Below, piece after piece: positions 53,308 through 64,000 of a stretch of DNA of 64,000 nt (positions are counted from its first letter, which is position 1; each line of letters starts with the position of its first letter). The DNA is from Pseudomonas nitroreducens (lineage in GTDB: Bacteria; Pseudomonadota; Gammaproteobacteria; Pseudomonadales; Pseudomonadaceae). The stretch lies in assembly GCF_014204515.1 (NCBI RefSeq), contig NZ_JACHLI010000008.1, positions 172,329 through 236,328 on the forward strand, in the 5' to 3' direction. The notes under the pieces are model-generated. The model searched no databases, was not told the origin of the DNA, and saw only the letters and a program-made list of their open reading frames with translations. The position numbers and the translations under genes were made by a program.

Positions 53308-54392
53308 CAGCCGTGCTCCTTCTCGAACTCGGCCATGTAGCCGACCAGGGCTTCGATGGCGTCCAGGCCCAGGGCGTTATAGATGGAGGCACGCATGCCG
53401 CCCACCGAACGGTGGCCTTTCAGGTTGAGCAGGCCGCGCGCGTCGGCGCCTTCGAGGAAGGCCTTGTCGAGCTTCTCGTCGGCCAGGCGGAACGGCACGT
53501 TCATCCAGGAGCGGGCGCTGGGCTGGATCGGGTTGGTGTAGAAGTCGCTGCTGTCGATGAAGCCGTACAGCATGTCCTTCTTGGCGCGGTTGCGCTGCTC
53601 CATGGCATCGACGCCGCCCTGCTCCTTCAGCCACTCGAAGACCAGGCCGGAGAGGTACCAGGAGTAGGTCGCCGGGGTGTTGTACATGGAGCCGTTATCG
53701 GCGGCGACCTTGTAGTTGAGCATGGTCGGGCAGCTGCTGCGCGCGCGGCCCAGCAGGTCTTCACGGACGATGACAACGACCAGGCCGGAGGGACCGATAT
53801 TCTTCTGCGCGCCGGCATAGATCAGGCCGAACTTCGAGACATCAGTCGGACGCGAGAGGATGTCCGAGGACATGTCCACCACCAGCGGGACGTCGCCGAC
53901 TTGCGGAATCCAGTCGAACTCCAGGCCGCCGATGGTCTCGTTGGACGCGTAGTGCAGGTAGGCGGCGTCCTTGGACAGGTTCCACTCGTTCTGCCCGGGG
54001 ATGGCGAAGTAGTCATACTTGGATGCGCTGGCAACCACGTTGACGTTGCCGTAGCGGCGAGCCTCTTCGATGGCCTTCTTCGACCAGATGCCGGTTTCCA
54101 CGTAGTCCGCCACGCCATCTTCGGGCAGCAGGTTCAGCGGGATCTCGGCGAACTGCTGGCTGGCGCCACCCTGCAGGAACAGCACCTTGTAGTTCGACGG
54201 CACGTTCATCAGGTCGCGCAGGTCCTGCTCGGCCTTCTCGGCGATGGCCACGTAGTCGTCGCTACGGTGGCTCATTTCCATGACCGACAGGCCCTTGCCC
54301 TGCCAATCCAGCAGTTCGGCGCGGGCGCGCTCCAGCACCGCGGTGGGAAGCGCCGCGGGACCGGCGCAGAAGTTAAAGGCTCGCTTGCTCAC
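53307..54392 (-). CDS. serC: Phosphoserine aminotransferase
   Basis: This 361-residue PLP enzyme acts in serine and pyridoxine synthesis. It begins SKRAFNFCAGPAALP, has GGASQQF near 78-84, the PLP lysine in YAGAQKNIGPSGL and the C-terminal GHRSVGGMRASIYNA. The start is probably GTG 54392, which matches the family N-terminus; a second GTG two codons upstream at 54398 is also possible. It lies 14 bases after the gyrA stop, so it is co-transcribed. Confidence 0.96.
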   Translation of the reverse strand: MSKRAFNFCAGPAALPTAVLERARAELLDWQGKGLSVMEMSHRSDDYVAIAEKAEQDLRDLMNVPSNYKVLFLQGGASQQFAEIPLNLLPEDGVADYVETGIWSKKAIEEARRYGNVNVVASASKYDYFAIPGQNEWNLSKDAAYLHYASNETIGGLEFDWIPQVGDVPLVVDMSSDILSRPTDVSKFGLIYAGAQKNIGPSGLVVVIVREDLLGRARSSCPTMLNYKVAADNGSMYNTPATYSWYLSGLVFEWLKEQGGVDAMEQRNRAKKDMLYGFIDSSDFYTNPIQPSARSWMNVPFRLADEKLDKAFLEGADARGLLNLKGHRSVGGMRASIYNALGLDAIEALVGYMAEFEKEHG

Positions 54393-54406
54393 ATCCACTC
54401 TCGCTA

Positions 54407-57187
<2,781 letters not shown>

Positions 57188-57420
57188 GAGAAGCCTGGTT
57201 CCTTTTTCAAATGTGACTCCACCCGGCCCGTCCTGAGCCCGGCGGAGCGCGGTGCGCCATCAAAGCGCCACCGACTCTCTACAAATCAACGACTTGGCCG
57301 TTGATCCGCGATGCTGTGGGGGGCGCAAAAAAGCCCCATCAAGAACCGTCGGAGCTTACCACAAGCCCAGGTCAAACCCTACCCTCGGCCAAGCCCCTCG
57401 ATGAATTGCTGCAGGCCGCG

Positions 57421-58497
<1,077 letters not shown>

Positions 58498-58572
58498 GGA
58501 ACACCTCTTCATTTCAATGGAATCGCGGGCCCTTCCCGGCCCCCAGGAATCTTCCCGCGCAGGCGGGTAAAA

Positions 58573-58622
58573 GCGCCGAGTATACCGAGCCTGCGGCAGT
58601 GGCGCTCGGCTATACTCGGCGC
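58573..58622. promoter_or_regulatory. Divergent mtnA/mtaD promoter region with mirrored -10 boxes
   Basis: GCGCCGAGTATA (58573-58584) is repeated in exact inverted form as TATACTCGGCGC (58611-58622). Each arm contains a TATACT that would be a -10 hexamer for the outward gene, mtnA on the left and mtaD on the right. No good -35 is seen, so an activator or extended contact may be used. Confidence 0.55.
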
Positions 58623-58650
58623 CTTTATCCACGCGCCCAGGATGCGCTTC

Positions 58651-59976
58651 ATGCCGACCGCAAAAGCCCCGCTCGACCTGCTGCTCTTCCCCACCTGGAT
58701 CGTCCCCGTGGAGCCCGCCGGCGTGGTCCTGCAGGGCCATGGCCTGGGCATCCGCGACGGCCGCATCGCCCTGCTCGCGCCACGCGCCGAAGCACTGCGC
58801 CACCCGGCGACGGAAACCCGCGAACTGCCGGGCATGCTACTCGCCCCCGGCCTGATCAACGCCCATGGCCACGCGGCGATGAGCCTGTTCCGCGGCCTGG
58901 CCGACGACCTGGCGCTGATGACCTGGCTGCAGGAGCACATCTGGCCGGCGGAGGCCAAATGGGTCGGCGAGGACTTCGTCCGCGACGGCACCGAACTGGC
59001 CATCGCCGAGCAGCTCAAGGGCGGCATCACCTGCTTCTCGGACATGTACTTCTTCCCGCAGGTCGCCTGCGAGGTGGTGCACAAGGCCGGCGTGCGCGCG
59101 CAGATCAGCGTGCCGGTGCTGGATTTCCCGGTGCCCGGCGCCCGCGACGCCGACGATGCGATCCGCCAGGGCCTGGCGCTGCGCGACGACCTCAAGCACC
59201 ACCCGCGCATCAAGGTCGCCTTCGGCCCGCACGCACCCTACACGGTCAGCGATGACAAGCTGGAAAACATCCTGATGCTGGCCGAGGAGCTGGACGCCGG
59301 CATTCATATGCACGTCCACGAGACCGCCTTCGAGGTCCAGCAGGCACTGGAGAAGCATGGCGAGCGGCCGCTGGCCCGCCTGCATCGCCTGGGCCTGCTC
59401 GGCCCGCGCTTCCAGGCCGTGCACATGACCCAGGTGAGCGACGACGACCTGGCCATGCTGGTGGAAACCAACAGCTCGGTGGTGCACTGCCCGGAATCCA
59501 ACCTCAAGCTGGCCAGCGGCTTCTGCCCGGTGGAGCGCCTGTGGCAGTCCGGCGTCAACGTCGCCATCGGCACCGACGGCGCGGCCAGCAACAATGACCT
59601 GGACCTGCTCGGCGAAACCCGCACCGCCGCCCTGCTGGCCAAGGCCGTGGCCGGCCAGGCCACCGCGCTGGACGCCCACCGCGCCCTGCGCATGGCCACC
59701 CTCAACGGCGCCCGCGCGCTGGGCATGGAGCAGGAAACCGGCAGCCTGGAACTGGGCAAGTCTGCGGATATCACCGCCTTCGACCTCTCCGGGCTGGCCC
59801 AGCAGCCGGTGTACGAGCCGGTTTCGCAGGTCATCTATGCCAGCGGCCGCGACTGCGTGCGCCACGTCTGGGTCGGCGGCAAGCAGTTGCTGGAAGACGG
59901 CAGGCTCACCCGCCTGGACGAAGAGCGCCTGATCGCCGTGGCTGGCGAGTGGGGGCGCAGGATCGCGGGCGCTTGA
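58651..59976 (+). CDS. mtaD: 5'-methylthioadenosine deaminase (TRZ/ATZ amidohydrolase family)
   Basis: This 441-residue amidohydrolase has metal ligands H72 and H74 in NAHGHAAMSLFRG, later HMHVHETAFE, VHCPESNLKL and the aspartate in IGTDGAASNNDLDL. The P. aeruginosa ortholog (PA3170) deaminates methylthioadenosine to methylthioinosine, feeding salvage through MtiP and MtnA. The divergent mtnA neighbour supports this over a general TRZ/ATZ function; S-adenosylhomocysteine deaminase is the alternative. ATG 58651 has AGGA eight bases upstream. Confidence 0.9.
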   Translation: MPTAKAPLDLLLFPTWIVPVEPAGVVLQGHGLGIRDGRIALLAPRAEALRHPATETRELPGMLLAPGLINAHGHAAMSLFRGLADDLALMTWLQEHIWPAEAKWVGEDFVRDGTELAIAEQLKGGITCFSDMYFFPQVACEVVHKAGVRAQISVPVLDFPVPGARDADDAIRQGLALRDDLKHHPRIKVAFGPHAPYTVSDDKLENILMLAEELDAGIHMHVHETAFEVQQALEKHGERPLARLHRLGLLGPRFQAVHMTQVSDDDLAMLVETNSSVVHCPESNLKLASGFCPVERLWQSGVNVAIGTDGAASNNDLDLLGETRTAALLAKAVAGQATALDAHRALRMATLNGARALGMEQETGSLELGKSADITAFDLSGLAQQPVYEPVSQVIYASGRDCVRHVWVGGKQLLEDGRLTRLDEERLIAVAGEWGRRIAGA

Positions 59977-60351
59977 CTACCTGCTGAGCCTGAAAGCCCC
60001 TCTCCCTAACCCTCTCCCTGAAGGGAGAGGGGACTGGATCGGAGCGATAGTAAAGCCCGGAGTTCACTTGATACCTGGCCAGCAGGAAGCGCCAGCCCTT
60101 CAAGCCGCTCGGATAGCTCCCTCTCCCTTCAGGGAGAGGGCTGGGGAGAGGGCAACGCCCAACGCCGAGATCCCCTTATCACGGCAGGCCACTTAACTTT
60201 CACCAGCGGCTGGCAAGTACAGCAACCGCGGCGGACTAGCCAACGCTGCGACAATCTGTCATGCCGCGCCCCATCTGCCGCGCGAAGCTGGCATCATAGG
60301 CGCCATTCGTTTTTCAGCTTTCAAGCCAGCTTTTTGAAGAATAGGGACACC
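59977..60351. other. Intergenic region between mtaD and ubiG
   Basis: This 375-base gap contains no credible gene. It is mostly occupied by a pair of CCCTCTCCC-type repeats (59997-60152). The stretch after 60160 (ATCCCCTTATCACGG through CATCATAGGCGCC) probably contains the ubiG promoter, which I did not resolve. Confidence 0.65.
59997..60152. repeat. Paired CCCTCTCCC-type inverted repeats
   Basis: CCCCTCTCCCTAACCCTCTC at 59997-60034 contains its own CCTGAAGGG hairpin and is matched in the other orientation by CCCTCTCCCTTCAGGGAGAG, continuing CTGGGGAGAGGG, at 60119-60152. This is the same family as 12906-13059. It may terminate mtaD transcription. Confidence 0.75.
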
Positions 60352-61050
60352 ATGAGCAACGTCGACCACGCCGAGATCGCCAAATTCGAGGCCCTCGCCC
60401 ACCGCTGGTGGGACCGCGAAAGCGAGTTCAAGCCCCTGCACGACATCAATCCGCTGCGGGTCAACTGGATCGACGAGCGCGTCAGCCTCGCCGGCAAGAA
60501 GGTCCTCGACGTCGGCTGCGGCGGCGGCATCCTCAGCGAAGCCATGGCCCAGCGCGGCGCCACCGTCACCGGCATCGACATGGGCGAAGCGCCCCTGGCG
60601 GTCGCCCAGCTGCACCAGCTGGAATCCGGCGTGCCGGTGGAATACCGCCGCATCACCGCCGAAGACCTGGCCGAGGAGATGCCCGAGCAGTTCGACGTGG
60701 TGACCTGCCTGGAAATGCTCGAGCACGTACCGGACCCGGCCTCGGTGATCCGCGCCTGTTACAAGATGGTCAAGCCCAGCGGCCAGGTGTTCTTCTCCAC
60801 CATCAACCGCAACCCGAAGGCCTACCTGTTCGCCATCGTCGGTGCGGAGTACGTGATGCGCCTGCTGCCGCGCGGCACCCACGACTTCAAGAAATTCATC
60901 CGTCCCTCCGAGCTGGGCGCCTGGTCGCGTGACGCCGGCCTTGCGGTCAAGGACATCATCGGCCTGACCTACAACCCGCTGACCAAGCACTACAAGCTGG
61001 CCAGCGATGTCGACGTCAACTACATGATCCAGACCCTGCGCGAGGAGTGA
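60352..61050 (+). CDS. ubiG: Ubiquinone biosynthesis O-methyltransferase
   Basis: This 232-residue SAM-dependent methyltransferase carries out the two O-methylations of ubiquinone synthesis. SAM motif I is LDVGCGGGIL (52-61), preceded by FEALAHRWWDRESEFKPLH, a UbiG signature. ATG 60352 has AGGGA upstream. The stop is six bases before the mupP ATG (or overlaps its GTG), giving a coupled ubiG-mupP pair as in other Pseudomonas. Confidence 0.97.
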   Translation: MSNVDHAEIAKFEALAHRWWDRESEFKPLHDINPLRVNWIDERVSLAGKKVLDVGCGGGILSEAMAQRGATVTGIDMGEAPLAVAQLHQLESGVPVEYRRITAEDLAEEMPEQFDVVTCLEMLEHVPDPASVIRACYKMVKPSGQVFFSTINRNPKAYLFAIVGAEYVMRLLPRGTHDFKKFIRPSELGAWSRDAGLAVKDIIGLTYNPLTKHYKLASDVDVNYMIQTLREE

Positions 61051-61055
61051 GTCGC

Positions 61056-61724
61056 ATGCTCAGAGCGGTTCTCTTCGACATGGATGGCACCCTGCTGGAC
61101 ACCGCGCCGGACTTCATCGCCGTGTGCCAGGCGATGCTCAAGGACCACGGCCGCGCGCCCATCGCCGACCAGCGCATCCAGGACGTGGTCTCCGGCGGCG
61201 CCCGCGCCATGGTCGCCGCGACCTTCGACATGGACCCGGAAGCCCCCGGCTTCGAGACCCTGCGCCAGGAGTTCCTCGACCGCTACCAGGAGCATTGCGC
61301 CGTCTTCACCCACCCGTACGACGGCATGGCCGAACTGCTGGAGAGCATCGAGCAGTCGCGCCTGATCTGGGGCGTGGTGACCAACAAGCCGGTGCGCTTC
61401 GCCGCGCCGATCATGCAGCAGCTGGGCCTGGCCGAGCGCTCCGCCGTGCTGGTCTGCCCGGACCACGTGACGAAGAGCAAGCCGGACCCGGAAATGCTCC
61501 TGCTGGCCTGCAGCCAGTTGAAGGTCGACCCGTCCGAAGTGCTGTTCATCGGTGACGACCTGCGCGACATCGAGTCCGGCCGCGCCGCCGGGACCAAGAC
61601 CGCGGCAGTGCGCTACGGCTACATCCACCCGGACGACAACCCCGCACACTGGGGCGCCGACGTCATCGTCGATGCACCGCGCGACCTGCTCGCCGTCCTC
61701 GATCGCGCGCTCTGCAGCTGCTAG
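61056..61724 (+). CDS. mupP: MurNAc-6-phosphate phosphatase (HAD family)
   Basis: This 222-residue HAD phosphatase has motif I DMDGTLLDT (D8 and D10), motif II VTNKP, motif III lysine in KSKPDPE and motif IV GDDLRD. In Pseudomonas MupP dephosphorylates MurNAc-6-phosphate in the peptidoglycan recycling route that bypasses de novo UDP-MurNAc and gives intrinsic fosfomycin tolerance. Its genomic position next to ubiG and yciK matches PA3172 and separates it from phosphoglycolate phosphatase Gph. GAGGAG lies eight bases before ATG 61056; GTG 61047 is an alternative. Confidence 0.92.
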   Translation: MLRAVLFDMDGTLLDTAPDFIAVCQAMLKDHGRAPIADQRIQDVVSGGARAMVAATFDMDPEAPGFETLRQEFLDRYQEHCAVFTHPYDGMAELLESIEQSRLIWGVVTNKPVRFAAPIMQQLGLAERSAVLVCPDHVTKSKPDPEMLLLACSQLKVDPSEVLFIGDDLRDIESGRAAGTKTAAVRYGYIHPDDNPAHWGADVIVDAPRDLLAVLDRALCSC

Positions 61725-61730
61725 CACAGC

Positions 61731-61765
61731 GGCGGCAGGCGGCAGGCGGCAGGCGGCAGGCGGCA
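61731..61765. repeat. Five-copy 7-base tandem repeat
   Basis: GGCGGCA is repeated five times without error between mupP and yciK, then continues GGCCA. It lies seven bases past the mupP stop. A GCCTGCAG/CTTCAGGC-type sequence follows at about 61797-61826. Copy number is likely variable between strains. Confidence 0.92.
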
Positions 61766-61843
61766 GGCCAAGATGGTGTCACGATTTTTTCTCTAAGCCT
61801 GCAGCTTGAAGCCTGAAGCCTGCAGCTCTCCGAAGGAGCCCCC

Positions 61844-62587
61844 ATGTTCGACTATTCCGCCCGCCCCGACCTGCTCAAGGGCCGCGTGATCCTGGTCACC
61901 GGCGCCGGCCGCGGCATCGGCCGGGCCGCCGCGCAGGCCTTCGCTGCCCACGGCGCCACCGTGCTGCTGCTGGGCAAGACCGAGGACTTCCTCAACGAGG
62001 TCTATGACCTGATCGTCGCCGCCGGCCATCCGGAACCGGTGGTGATCCCGCTGAACCTGGAAACCACCCTGCCGCACCAGTACGACGAACTGGCGGCGAT
62101 GATCGAGAAGGAATTCGGCAAGCTCGACGGCCTGCTGCACAACGCCTCGATCCTCGGCCTGCGCTCGCCCATCGAGCAGATTTCCACCGACAACTTCACC
62201 CGCGTCATGCAGGTGAACGTCAACGCCATGTTCAGCCTCACCCATACCCTGCTGCCGCTGCTGAAACTCTCCGAGGACGCCTCGGTGGTCTTCACCTCCA
62301 GCAGCGTCGGTCGCAAGGGCCGCGCCTACTGGGGCGCCTACGCGGTGTCGAAGTTCGCCACCGAAGGCCTGATGCAGGTGCTGGCCGACGAGTGCGAGGA
62401 CATCACGAAAGTGCGCGCCAACAGCGTCAACCCCGGCGCCACCCGCACCGCCATGCGCGCCCACGCCTACCCGGGCGAGAACGCCTACAACAATCCGGCG
62501 CCCGAAGAGATCATGCCGGTCTACCTGTACCTCATGGGTCCGGACAGCCAGGGCGTGAACGGCCAGGCCTTCAACGCCCAGGACTGA
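61844..62587 (+). CDS. yciK: YciK-type short-chain dehydrogenase/reductase
   Basis: This 247-residue SDR enzyme has the cofactor motif TGAGRGIG, HNAS in place of the usual NNAG, catalytic serine in FTSSSVGR, and YxxxK as YAVSK. A central PLNLETTLPHQYDELA segment and the position after mupP match YciK (PA3173). Its substrate is unknown. Start ATG 61844 follows GAAGGAGCCCCC. The 119-base gap from mupP holds tandem repeats, so it may be a separate transcript. Confidence 0.92.
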   Translation: MFDYSARPDLLKGRVILVTGAGRGIGRAAAQAFAAHGATVLLLGKTEDFLNEVYDLIVAAGHPEPVVIPLNLETTLPHQYDELAAMIEKEFGKLDGLLHNASILGLRSPIEQISTDNFTRVMQVNVNAMFSLTHTLLPLLKLSEDASVVFTSSSVGRKGRAYWGAYAVSKFATEGLMQVLADECEDITKVRANSVNPGATRTAMRAHAYPGENAYNNPAPEEIMPVYLYLMGPDSQGVNGQAFNAQD

Positions 62588-62841
62588 TTTTCGCCGCGAG
62601 GAAACGGTACTGACGTACCAGCGGCGTCGCCCTGCAGCCCAGCAACGACGCCGCTTCCCGCCAATTTTCCGGCTCTCCTCCAGCTCGACACCCGGCAAAG
62701 TGCCATCATTTCGCCAGACTTCTGGCGAATCCTTCCCCGCCTCAGGAACCCTGACCACCACCGGTCGGTCAATACGGCGACTTTTCAGGCCTTTCCGCGC
62801 CCTGGCACGGAAATCGCTCTGAACCTGCAAACGCCGTAAAA

Positions 62842-63783
62842 ATGGTCAACGCCATGGTTCCTCCCAAGCAGTCCAATACCATCGATTTCGATGCTGCCAA
62901 GCTCCAGCGCCTGGCCACCCAGCAAGCGCGCAAGCCGGTACGCCGTCGCCCGCTGGACCTGCTCAGCCTGCGCCAGCAGCTGAACCTGCAGTTGCAGTGC
63001 AGCCTGGAAGCCGAGCGGATCCTCGCGGTGTTCTTCCGCGAGATCCAGCAGATGCTGCCGCTGGACTACCTGGCCTATGCCCACGCCGGCGCCGACTATC
63101 GCCTGGAATTCGGCGAGGTGGCGCGGCACAGCGCCGACTACCGGCTGACCCACGGCAGCGAATACCTCGGCGAGATCAGCTTCCGCCGCAGCCAGCGCTT
63201 CACCGATGCCGAGCTGGCGCAGCTGGAATCGCTGATGGCCTGCCTGCTCTACCCGCTGCGCAATGCCCTGCTCTACCGCGCCGCCGTGCAGTCGGCGCTG
63301 CGCGACGCGCTGACCGGCACCGGCAACCGCATCGCCATGGACCAGGCCCTGGGCCGCGAAGTGGAAGTGGCGCGGCGCCACCTGCTGCCGCTGTCGATCC
63401 TCATGCTCGACCTCGACCACTTCAAGCAGATCAACGACGCCCACGGCCACAGCGTCGGCGACGACGCCCTGCGCGCCGTGGCCACGGCCCTGAAGAACAG
63501 CCTGCGCAACGTCGACATGGTGTTCCGCTTCGGCGGCGAGGAATTCCTCGTGCTGCTCTCCAATACCCCAGGGGTGGCCGCTGCCCAGGTCGGCGAACGG
63601 CTGCGCGCTGCCGTGGAGGAACTCGACCTGGCCGTCGACGGCAATTCCTTGCCGCTGTCCATCAGCCTGGGTTGCGCCACGCTCGATGGCGGCGAGTCGG
63701 TGGACGATCTGCTGCGCCGTGCCGACAGCGCCCTTTACGAAGCCAAGCGCGACGGCCGCAATCGGCTGGCCTGCGCCGGCTGA
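62842..63783 (+). CDS. GGDEF diguanylate cyclase
   Basis: This 313-residue cytoplasmic protein has an N-terminal sensory-like region (about 40-145, GAF-like in pattern) and a C-terminal GGDEF domain. The active-site motif is GGEEF at 231-235, a functional variant. The inhibitory I-site RxxD is RNVD at 222-225, five residues upstream, so product feedback is expected. DALTGTGNR at about 155-163 is the usual domain start. It corresponds to PA3177. The start could be ATG 62842 or 62854; neither has a strong ribosome binding site. The c-di-GMP it makes could in principle feed the Lap-type adhesin system in the window. Confidence 0.92.
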   Translation: MVNAMVPPKQSNTIDFDAAKLQRLATQQARKPVRRRPLDLLSLRQQLNLQLQCSLEAERILAVFFREIQQMLPLDYLAYAHAGADYRLEFGEVARHSADYRLTHGSEYLGEISFRRSQRFTDAELAQLESLMACLLYPLRNALLYRAAVQSALRDALTGTGNRIAMDQALGREVEVARRHLLPLSILMLDLDHFKQINDAHGHSVGDDALRAVATALKNSLRNVDMVFRFGGEEFLVLLSNTPGVAAAQVGERLRAAVEELDLAVDGNSLPLSISLGCATLDGGESVDDLLRRADSALYEAKRDGRNRLACAG

Positions 63784-63846
63784 TCCAGCGGAGCCTCTCC
63801 TGCCAGGTAGCTCCGCGCGCCGACCTTCCCTCACACCGATATCCCC

Positions 63847-63912
63847 GTAGGAGCGGACTCCGTCCGCGATGGCGTCCGACGCGTGGCAGGCCTATCGCGG
63901 ACAGAGTCCGCT
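63847..63912. repeat. REP pair, GGAGCGGACTCCGTCCGCGAT type
   Basis: GTAGGAGCGGACTCCGTCCG (63847-63870) is inverted as ATCGCGGACAGAGTCCGCTT (63894-63913), with about 23 bases between the arms. It is the same REP subtype as 34310-34380. The sequence from 63914 to the window end holds no gene I can support. Confidence 0.88.
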
Positions 63913-64000
63913 TGTGTCTGCCTTTCCCGATACGATCGTAGGTGAGAGCGACGCAAGGCAAGCTGCAGGTCCGCAGTGTTCGAGCACGAGTAGGAGCCCA

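Overview
The window is a contiguous, GC-rich chromosomal segment of a Pseudomonas, probably from the P. aeruginosa / P. nitroreducens / P. citronellolis side of the genus. Evidence for this is the fused tyrA-aroA gene in a gyrA-serC-pheA-hisC-tyrA/aroA-cmk-rpsA block, a mupP/ubiG/yciK block, a gbuA-gbuR guanidinobutyrate locus, SoxR facing a small monooxygenase, a DUF2790 protein and Pseudomonas-type REP hairpins. Compared with the P. aeruginosa PAO1 order as I remember it, the blocks come from several separate places, so the segment is syntenic locally but rearranged overall. I saw no tRNA, rRNA, CRISPR array or insertion sequence.

Region 1 (1-12.9 kb) is a biofilm adhesion locus. A giant LapA/BapA-type type I secreted adhesin runs off the left edge on the minus strand (at least 2445 residues, C-terminus not visible). 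Facing it is a complete type I secretion system: a TolC/LapE-like outer membrane protein, a LapB-like ABC exporter with a degenerate C39 domain, and a LapC/HlyD-like adaptor. The adhesin has an N-terminal retention module with two adjacent TAAG motifs, the kind cut by LapG protease. A palindrome resembling a FleQ box lies in the shared promoter region. Together these suggest c-di-GMP control of both synthesis and surface retention.

Region 2 (13-18 kb) holds soxR with its operator and target monooxygenase, a YjaB-like acetyltransferase, an ABC-F ATPase, two small uncharacterised proteins and a TapT/DTW tRNA-modifying enzyme. Region 3 (18-25.3 kb) is a guanidino-compound catabolic cluster: gbuR, then gbuA, an NTF2-like protein, an NCS1 permease, a sodium:solute symporter and a ThDP decarboxylase. 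Region 4 (25.4-34.2 kb) holds acsA, a DctPQM TRAP transporter, and a LysR regulator divergent from an FUSC efflux pump with a clear T-N11-A operator between them. Region 5 (34.2-45 kb) is a mixed set of transporters and housekeeping genes separated by REP hairpins: DUF2790, phospholipase C/P1 nuclease fold, two MFS permeases, a DEAD-box helicase, a DHFR-like protein, a NUDIX hydrolase, an NlpC/P60 hydrolase and two EamA transporters.

Region 6 (45-64 kb) is the conserved core. Read on the minus strand it is mtnA, gyrA, serC, pheA, hisC, tyrA-aroA, cmk, an inserted BRO-N antirepressor-like gene, and rpsA. On the plus strand it is mtaD, ubiG, mupP, yciK and a diguanylate cyclase gene. The most unusual element is between cmk and rpsA: a solitary phage-type BRO-N gene preceded by a structured leader. 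Two segments of that leader are complementary to sequences just upstream of the gene's ribosome binding site, an arrangement resembling the C4 antisense RNA/antirepressor switch of phages P1 and P7.
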